Shown: in pieces, positions 5,524-8,945 of the stretch
How positions within the stretch are numbered: position 1 is the stretch's first letter
Layout: every line of letters starts with the position of its first letter
DNA from: Bacteroidaceae bacterium
GTDB taxonomy: Bacteria > Bacteroidota > Bacteroidia > Bacteroidales > Bacteroidaceae
Length of the DNA stretch: 8,945 nucleotides
Direction of reading: 5' to 3'
Assembly: GCA_017961965.1 (NCBI GenBank)
Contig: JAGCWG010000152.1
Span: 1 to 8,945, forward strand
Program-made: the position numbers and the translations under genes
Notes under the pieces: model-generated
The model's database searches: none
What the model was told of the DNA's origin: nothing
The model's input: the letters and a program-made list of their open reading frames with translations, nothing else

Positions 5524-5946
5524 AGTCCAGCGACGTTCTTTGCCTGGAATGCAATAATCAAGAAATGTGACTTTATAATATGCAAGCAAAGATTTGTAAA
5601 CGTAAGGAACAAATTGGGCATCAAATTCATCTGCATCCACTAAATAAAACCAAAGCGACATTTGTCCACGATTAAAAGATGTTGGATCGAAGTGAAACCT
5701 ATATGTTTTATCAGTATTTGATGACAACGTGCATTTTTCCTTGTTCGCATTTATTTCTTCATAAACAAGCAAATTAGTACCGTTAGGACTATCTGAACTA
5801 TAAACGACATACAAACGTTTATCGCTTGTATTCTTAATACAGACAACTGCTTCATCAGGTCCTAATTCGTCCTCTACTTCTTTACTACATGAGGTTTGGG
5901 TAAACATTACAAGCGCCATCAACGCCCATAGAATAATTTTATTCAT
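5500..5946 (-). CDS. Small surface-type lipoprotein of unknown function
   Basis: The product has 148 residues. A signal peptide (NKIILWALMALVMFTQTS) ends at C20, the likely lipidated cysteine. Q at -3 is unusual for a lipobox, but Bacteroidota tolerate this. The residues after it, SKEVEDE, are acidic, like the lipoprotein export signal that sends Bacteroidota lipoproteins to the cell surface. The mature part is about 128 residues, rich in beta-prone and aromatic stretches (RLYVVYSS, YRFHFDP, SLWFYLVDADEF, RRWTFTYP). I do not recognise the family. The frame stays open upstream to an ATG at 6045, but a full promoter (5973-6003) lies inside that extension and the lipoprotein signal begins at 5946, so 5946 is the start. 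The gene stands alone between sdaA and aguA, and no partner is evident. Confidence 0.8.
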   Translation of the reverse strand: MNKIILWALMALVMFTQTSCSKEVEDELGPDEAVVCIKNTSDKRLYVVYSSDSPNGTNLLVYEEINANKEKCTLSSNTDKTYRFHFDPTSFNRGQMSLWFYLVDADEFDAQFVPYVYKSLLAYYKVTFLDYCIPGKERRWTFTYPQKE

Positions 5947-5972
5947 ACAGCCTTTGTATTTTTTATTTTGCG

Positions 5973-6003
5973 CAAAGTTACAGAAATACACAGAAAATAC
6001 AAA
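5973..6003 (-). promoter_or_regulatory. Promoter of the small lipoprotein gene
   Basis: TTTG (6000-6003), exactly 19 bp, then TAACTTTG (5973-5980) on the minus strand: a full match to the Bacteroidota promoter. The start codon at 5946 lies 26 bp after the -7 box, which fixes the start and rules out the longer frame beginning at 6045. Confidence 0.8.
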
Positions 6004-6152
6004 ACAAATGTCCATGTTTGTATTTGTTGGTCCAAAAACAAACATCTCATGCCTATGGCACCACCCTTGTTGATTTCAGCAACAGCCAGCAAGACCGAAA
6101 CAAGAAAAAATGATGTATAACGTAGTGTCTTGCAGTTGAACTTGTGGAAATT

Positions 6153-6184
6153 CTTGGTTGTTCCTCAAAAATGCACTATCTTTG
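6153..6184 (+). promoter_or_regulatory. Promoter of aguA
   Basis: CTTG (6153-6156), 20 bp, then TATCTTTG (6177-6184). The -7 box is a full match and the -33 differs from TTTG at one base. Transcription would begin around 6188-6191, leaving a leader of about 190 nt before aguA, long for a Bacteroidota gene. Confidence 0.65.
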
Positions 6185-6198
6185 CAAAGCGTTTCGAG

Positions 6199-6290
6199 AT
6201 GATACTCCGTGAACTTTACGAATGTCTTACGAAGGGTTCACGAAGGGTTGTCGAAGGAATGGGGGTAGAAAACTATGCCCTGTCGTGAAC
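6199..6290 (+). promoter_or_regulatory. Structured aguA leader: tandem repeats, alternative hairpins and a short reading frame
   Basis: Three overlapping signals lie just after the predicted start of transcription. First, an 11-bp unit (ACGAAGGGTTC type) repeats four times at 6218-6261. Second, GTTCACG (6236-6242) can pair either upstream with CGTGAAC (6208-6214) or downstream with a second CGTGAAC (6284-6290). The downstream hairpin is stronger: 8 bp, a bulged G, then AGGG/CCCT. Third, an ATG at 6199 opens a 29-codon frame whose TGA (6286-6288) lies in the 3' arm of that hairpin. Together these look like a leader that could control aguA, but expression and conservation are unknown, and no T run follows to make either hairpin a clear terminator. 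Confidence 0.4.
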
Positions 6291-6382
6291 AAAGACACGG
6301 ATTGTGGGTGTTTTCTAACCAACCAAAATCAACAGGGAAAATAATTCTGGAAACTAAACCAAACTAACATTTTTACTTTTTT

Positions 6383-8467
6383 ATGAAGAACAAGCATCTC
6401 GTTTCTTTGCTTACTTTGGCATCTGTATGCCTTTCCGCTGGTGCGGAGAATGACGGTACTCAACTTTGGTTTCATGGCAAGGCAACAACTGCCGCAAATG
6501 TTACGCTCAAGTCAAAGGCAAGTGCAACAACAGATATTGCCGTGCGTGAACTGAAGAACGCGTGGAATGGTGGTAGCATCACTCTCGTACGTACATCAAA
6601 GAAAGGTATGAAACAGGATGCGTTTACAATAAATCAAAAAGGTGGAAACGTGACCATCACATCACCTTCGGATGCAGGATTGATGTATGGTGCTTACCAT
6701 ATCCTTCGCCTTGAGCAGACACTTGGCAAGGATGCTTATCGCGACACTCTTTTCACAGAAACACCTGAGCACGACCTCCGTCTTCTCAACCATTGGGACA
6801 ATCTCAACGGTACTGTTGAGCGTGGCTATGCAGGCAAGAGTATCTTCTGGGGCGACAAGCCTCAGTTGTTCAATAACACTAAGACACGTACAGCCTTTAC
6901 AGCTGCAAAGACGACAATAGAGAACTATGCCCGAGCTAATGCTTCTATCGGTATCAACGGAGCGGTTATCAACAATGTGAACGCTTCGCCTAAGATGCTT
7001 TCTGACAGCGTGCTCACAATGGTCAAGGCGTATGCGGATGCACTTCGCCCATATAATATAAAGGTGTACCTTGCCGTAAACTTCTCAAGTCCTGTCGTTC
7101 TTGACGGATTGAAGACAGCCGACCCACTCGACAAGGATGTGCAGAAGTGGTGGACAAAGAAAGCAAAAGAGATTTATGCCAAGATACCTGACTTCGGTGG
7201 TTTCCTCGTGAAAGCCAACAGCGAGGGACAGCCGGGTCCTATGGATTTCGGCCGTACTCATGCTGACGGAGCAAATATGCTTGCCAAGGCTCTCAAACCT
7301 TTTGGTGGAATAGTCATGTGGCGTGCCTTTGTCTATAGTCCAAGCGACCCTGACCGTGCAAAGCAGGCTTATATTGAGTTCAAGGATTTGGACGGCAAGT
7401 TCATGGACAACGTAATCGTTCAGATTAAGAACGGCCCTATCGACTTCCAGCCACGTGAACCATACAGCCCTCTCTTTGGCGCCATGCCTAAGACTCAGGA
7501 GATGGCAGAGCTTCAGATTACTCAGGAATACCTCGGACACAGCAACCATATCTGTTTCCTCAGCACCATGTGGGAGGAGTTCCTCAACGATATAAAGAAA
7601 TACGCCAACTATACAGACAACCTCAAGGGCTACAAGTATCGTGCCATAGCAGGTGTGGCTAACGTTGGCGACGATGCCAACTTCTGTGGCAATACCATGG
7701 CACAAGCCAACTGGTATGCCTTCGGCCGTCTGGCTTGGAACTCCAGCCTCACGAGCAAGGCTATTGCTCACGAATGGGTTAGCCAGAACATCGGCAAGGA
7801 CAACAAGGCGTGCAAGACCGTGGAGGACATCCTCATGATGAGCCGTGAGACCGTTGTTGACTACATGATGCCACTCGGACTGCATCATATCTTTGCCGAG
7901 GGACACCACTATGGTCCTCAGCCTTGGCAGAACAATCCGGGACAGAGAGCCGACTGGCAATGCGTCTATTACCATCGCGCCAATAATAAGAGTATAGGCT
8001 TCGACCGTACTGTCAAGACTGGTAGCGGTGCAACAGCACAGTACCCAGCCTCATTCGGCAACATGGTGGAGAACATCAACACCTGCCCTGACAAATATCT
8101 TCTCTGGTTCCATAGTGCCGACTGGAACCACAAGTGCCAGACGGGAAGGACTCTCTGGAACGAGATGTGCTACCGTTACCAGCACGGACTTGACGGAGCA
8201 AGAGAGATGTTACGCAAATGGAACTCAACCGAACCATATATTGATTCACGACTTTTCAACGACATTCAGGAGAAGATGCACATACAGGTGCGCGATGCAG
8301 AATGGTGGAAAGATGCATGTCTGAATTACTTCCAGACATACAGTCACCAGCCTATTCCTGACACTACAGAACCACCTGTTCACTCTTTAGATGAAGTAAA
8401 ACGCATACGACTTGGTATCAGTAATTACGAAAATCCACCTGCTAAATTACTGAACTCCAAGCGTTGA
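6383..8467 (+). CDS. aguA: Secreted GH67 alpha-glucuronidase
   Basis: This enzyme removes (4-O-methyl-)D-glucuronic acid from the non-reducing end of glucuronoxylo-oligosaccharides, a step in xylan use. It has 694 residues, typical of GH67. A signal peptide covers 1-21 (LLTLASVCLSAGA, cut before ENDG); C16 is not in a good lipobox, so a periplasmic enzyme is likely. Residues 25-130 form the N-terminal beta domain and about 130-470 the TIM barrel. The rest is the helical C-terminal domain. Catalytic residues align with Cellvibrio GlcA67A: general acid E281 (KANSEGQPGP), and D354 (KNGPIDFQPREP) and E382 (ITQEYLGH) as the acid pair that activates water. Their 73- and 28-residue spacings equal those of E292, D365 and E393 in that enzyme. 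The gene has its own promoter and a long leader, and is followed by another secreted protein gene. Confidence 0.97.
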   Translation: MKNKHLVSLLTLASVCLSAGAENDGTQLWFHGKATTAANVTLKSKASATTDIAVRELKNAWNGGSITLVRTSKKGMKQDAFTINQKGGNVTITSPSDAGLMYGAYHILRLEQTLGKDAYRDTLFTETPEHDLRLLNHWDNLNGTVERGYAGKSIFWGDKPQLFNNTKTRTAFTAAKTTIENYARANASIGINGAVINNVNASPKMLSDSVLTMVKAYADALRPYNIKVYLAVNFSSPVVLDGLKTADPLDKDVQKWWTKKAKEIYAKIPDFGGFLVKANSEGQPGPMDFGRTHADGANMLAKALKPFGGIVMWRAFVYSPSDPDRAKQAYIEFKDLDGKFMDNVIVQIKNGPIDFQPREPYSPLFGAMPKTQEMAELQITQEYLGHSNHICFLSTMWEEFLNDIKKYANYTDNLKGYKYRAIAGVANVGDDANFCGNTMAQANWYAFGRLAWNSSLTSKAIAHEWVSQNIGKDNKACKTVEDILMMSRETVVDYMMPLGLHHIFAEGHHYGPQPWQNNPGQRADWQCVYYHRANNKSIGFDRTVKTGSGATAQYPASFGNMVENINTCPDKYLLWFHSADWNHKCQTGRTLWNEMCYRYQHGLDGAREMLRKWNSTEPYIDSRLFNDIQEKMHIQVRDAEWWKDACLNYFQTYSHQPIPDTTEPPVHSLDEVKRIRLGISNYENPPAKLLNSKR

Positions 8468-8468
8468 A

Positions 8469-8520
8469 ACATAGTGTAAAATTTGTGTAACGCTATGTAA
8501 AGCCCCCGATTTTTGTTTTT
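8469..8520 (+). terminator. Possible terminator after aguA
   Basis: ACATAGTGT (8469-8477) can pair with ACGCTATGT (8490-8498), nine pairs including one G-T, around a 12-nt loop. T-rich sequence (ATTTTTGTTTTT, 8509-8520) begins about 11 nt later, so it is not a classic terminator. It starts two bases past the aguA stop and may only partly separate aguA from the next gene. Confidence 0.4.
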
Positions 8521-8522
8521 CA

Positions 8523-8530
8523 TACATTTG
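8523..8530 (+). promoter_or_regulatory. Probable -7 element for the downstream secreted protein gene
   Basis: TACATTTG matches TAnnTTTG and lies 50 bp before the ATG at 8581. No TTTG is at the proper -33 distance, so transcription may be weak, activated, or partly by read-through from aguA. Confidence 0.5.
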
Positions 8531-8580
8531 CCGGCGAAAAAATTAATCAAAACAAATACTAACAATTTTAATTTTCGCTT

Positions 8581-8945
8581 ATGAAAAACAGAAACCTCAT
8601 GATGGGTCTTGGCTTCATGGCATTTTCAATGTCAATGCAGGCGCAGACCACACTTGTATCTTTAGGTTTTGAGGATGCGGACAGCAAGTATCATACTACT
8701 GGTTCACTCTCAGGACTTGGTACATACGGTGACTGGGTAAATCCAAAGGATGGTGACCAGTGGAACGAAAAGTGTCCAACAGAGCCAAAGAGCGGTGAGT
8801 ACTGTCTCTTTGCCAACAACGGCACAGGTGTAAACGGACAATCTTGGGATCGTGGTTTCAAGATTGGTAACCTCACGCTCAAGGAGAACACACCTTACCG
8901 TGTGAGCTTCTGGCTGAAGGTTGAAAGCTCTACATTCGCAGACCC
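8581..8945 (+). CDS. Secreted protein with a carbohydrate-binding-like N-terminal domain, cut by the window end
   Basis: The frame is open from the ATG to the last base, giving 121 residues with no stop. A signal peptide (NLMMGLGFMAFSMSMQA) is cut near QAQ|TT. The mature start has the pattern of a CBM4/9/22-type beta-sandwich: an early GFED, then a Trp-containing loop (YGDWVNP), SGEYCLFANN, and YRVSFWLKVESS at about 107-118, where such modules have YtvSFwvK. This resemblance is by eye. The gene follows aguA on the same strand by 113 bp, so a role in xylan or hemicellulose binding or cleavage is plausible. It could be the front of a larger glycoside hydrolase or a non-catalytic surface binder; the catalytic part, if any, lies outside. 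Confidence 0.7.
   Translation, partial: MKNRNLMMGLGFMAFSMSMQAQTTLVSLGFEDADSKYHTTGSLSGLGTYGDWVNPKDGDQWNEKCPTEPKSGEYCLFANNGTGVNGQSWDRGFKIGNLTLKENTPYRVSFWLKVESSTFAD

Larger units (their letters stand above)
5947..6382. other. 436-bp intergenic region between divergent genes
   Basis: This region holds the lipoprotein promoter (5973-6003, minus), the aguA promoter (6153-6184, plus) and the aguA leader. Between 6004 and 6152 I see no promoter or strong repeat. The minus strand there has an open stretch without a start codon (to 6164) with some protein-like composition. No RNA gene is recognisable. Confidence 0.6.

Noticed and set aside
5947..6045. In-frame upstream ATG at 6045 giving the lipoprotein a longer N-terminus
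   Set aside because: A complete promoter (5973-6003) lies inside the extension, and the lipoprotein signal peptide begins at the internal ATG at 5946.
6052..6120. Short plus-strand frame starting MPMAPPLL in the intergenic region
   Set aside because: It has about 22 codons, no promoter upstream, and lies before the aguA transcript start; nothing supports expression.
7085..7975. Long open frame of 296 codons on the minus strand opposite aguA
   Set aside because: It is antisense to a clear GH67 gene, has no promoter or export signal, and its composition is a by-product of the codon use on the other strand.

Overview
The window looks like a chromosomal segment of a Bacteroidota bacterium, most likely a Prevotella-type gut or rumen organism. 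The evidence is promoters of the Bacteroidota form (TTTG, about 19-20 bp, then TAnnTTTG), tRNA genes without an encoded CCA end, a C10 (streptopain-like) protease joined to BspA-type leucine-rich repeats, a lipoprotein with an acidic surface-export signal after its lipobox, and a secreted GH67 xylan-degrading enzyme. Genus is inferred; there is no rRNA or core marker here to fix it.

Layout, left to right. Positions 14-350 hold a minus-strand tRNA unit: a strong promoter (320-350), initiator tRNA-fMet (212-284), a spacer that is an inverted repeat built from 7-bp units, and tRNA-Leu(UAA) (14-97). A terminator (371-406) closes the minus-strand C10 protease gene (454-2349). Divergent promoters at 2424-2462 separate that gene from plus-strand aat (2547-3212), whose start codon overlaps the stop of an 18-codon upstream reading frame. 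A second tRNA-Leu(UAA) (3307-3390, plus) follows aat and ends at a strong two-way terminator (3399-3440) facing minus-strand rubrerythrin (3458-3997). Minus-strand sdaA, L-serine dehydratase (4139-5350), comes next. Rubrerythrin and sdaA carry near-copies of the same 63-bp promoter block. A small minus-strand lipoprotein gene (5500-5946) follows. After a 436-bp intergenic region comes plus-strand GH67 alpha-glucuronidase (6383-8467), with a long structured leader, and then the start of a second secreted protein with a carbohydrate-binding-like fold (8581 to the window edge).

The left part is housekeeping plus a secreted protease: tRNAs, N-end-rule tagging by Aat, peroxide defence by rubrerythrin and serine breakdown by an Fe-S enzyme. 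The right part is a glycan-use region, where AguA would strip (4-O-methyl)glucuronic acid from xylo-oligosaccharides and the truncated downstream protein may bind or cut the same polymer.

I see no phage, insertion sequence, CRISPR array or defence system. The best leads are regulatory: the duplicated promoter block shared by rubrerythrin and sdaA, the aguA leader (11-bp tandem repeats, two mutually exclusive hairpins and a 29-codon frame ending inside one of them), the upstream frame overlapping aat, and the non-canonical pairs in the initiator tRNA.
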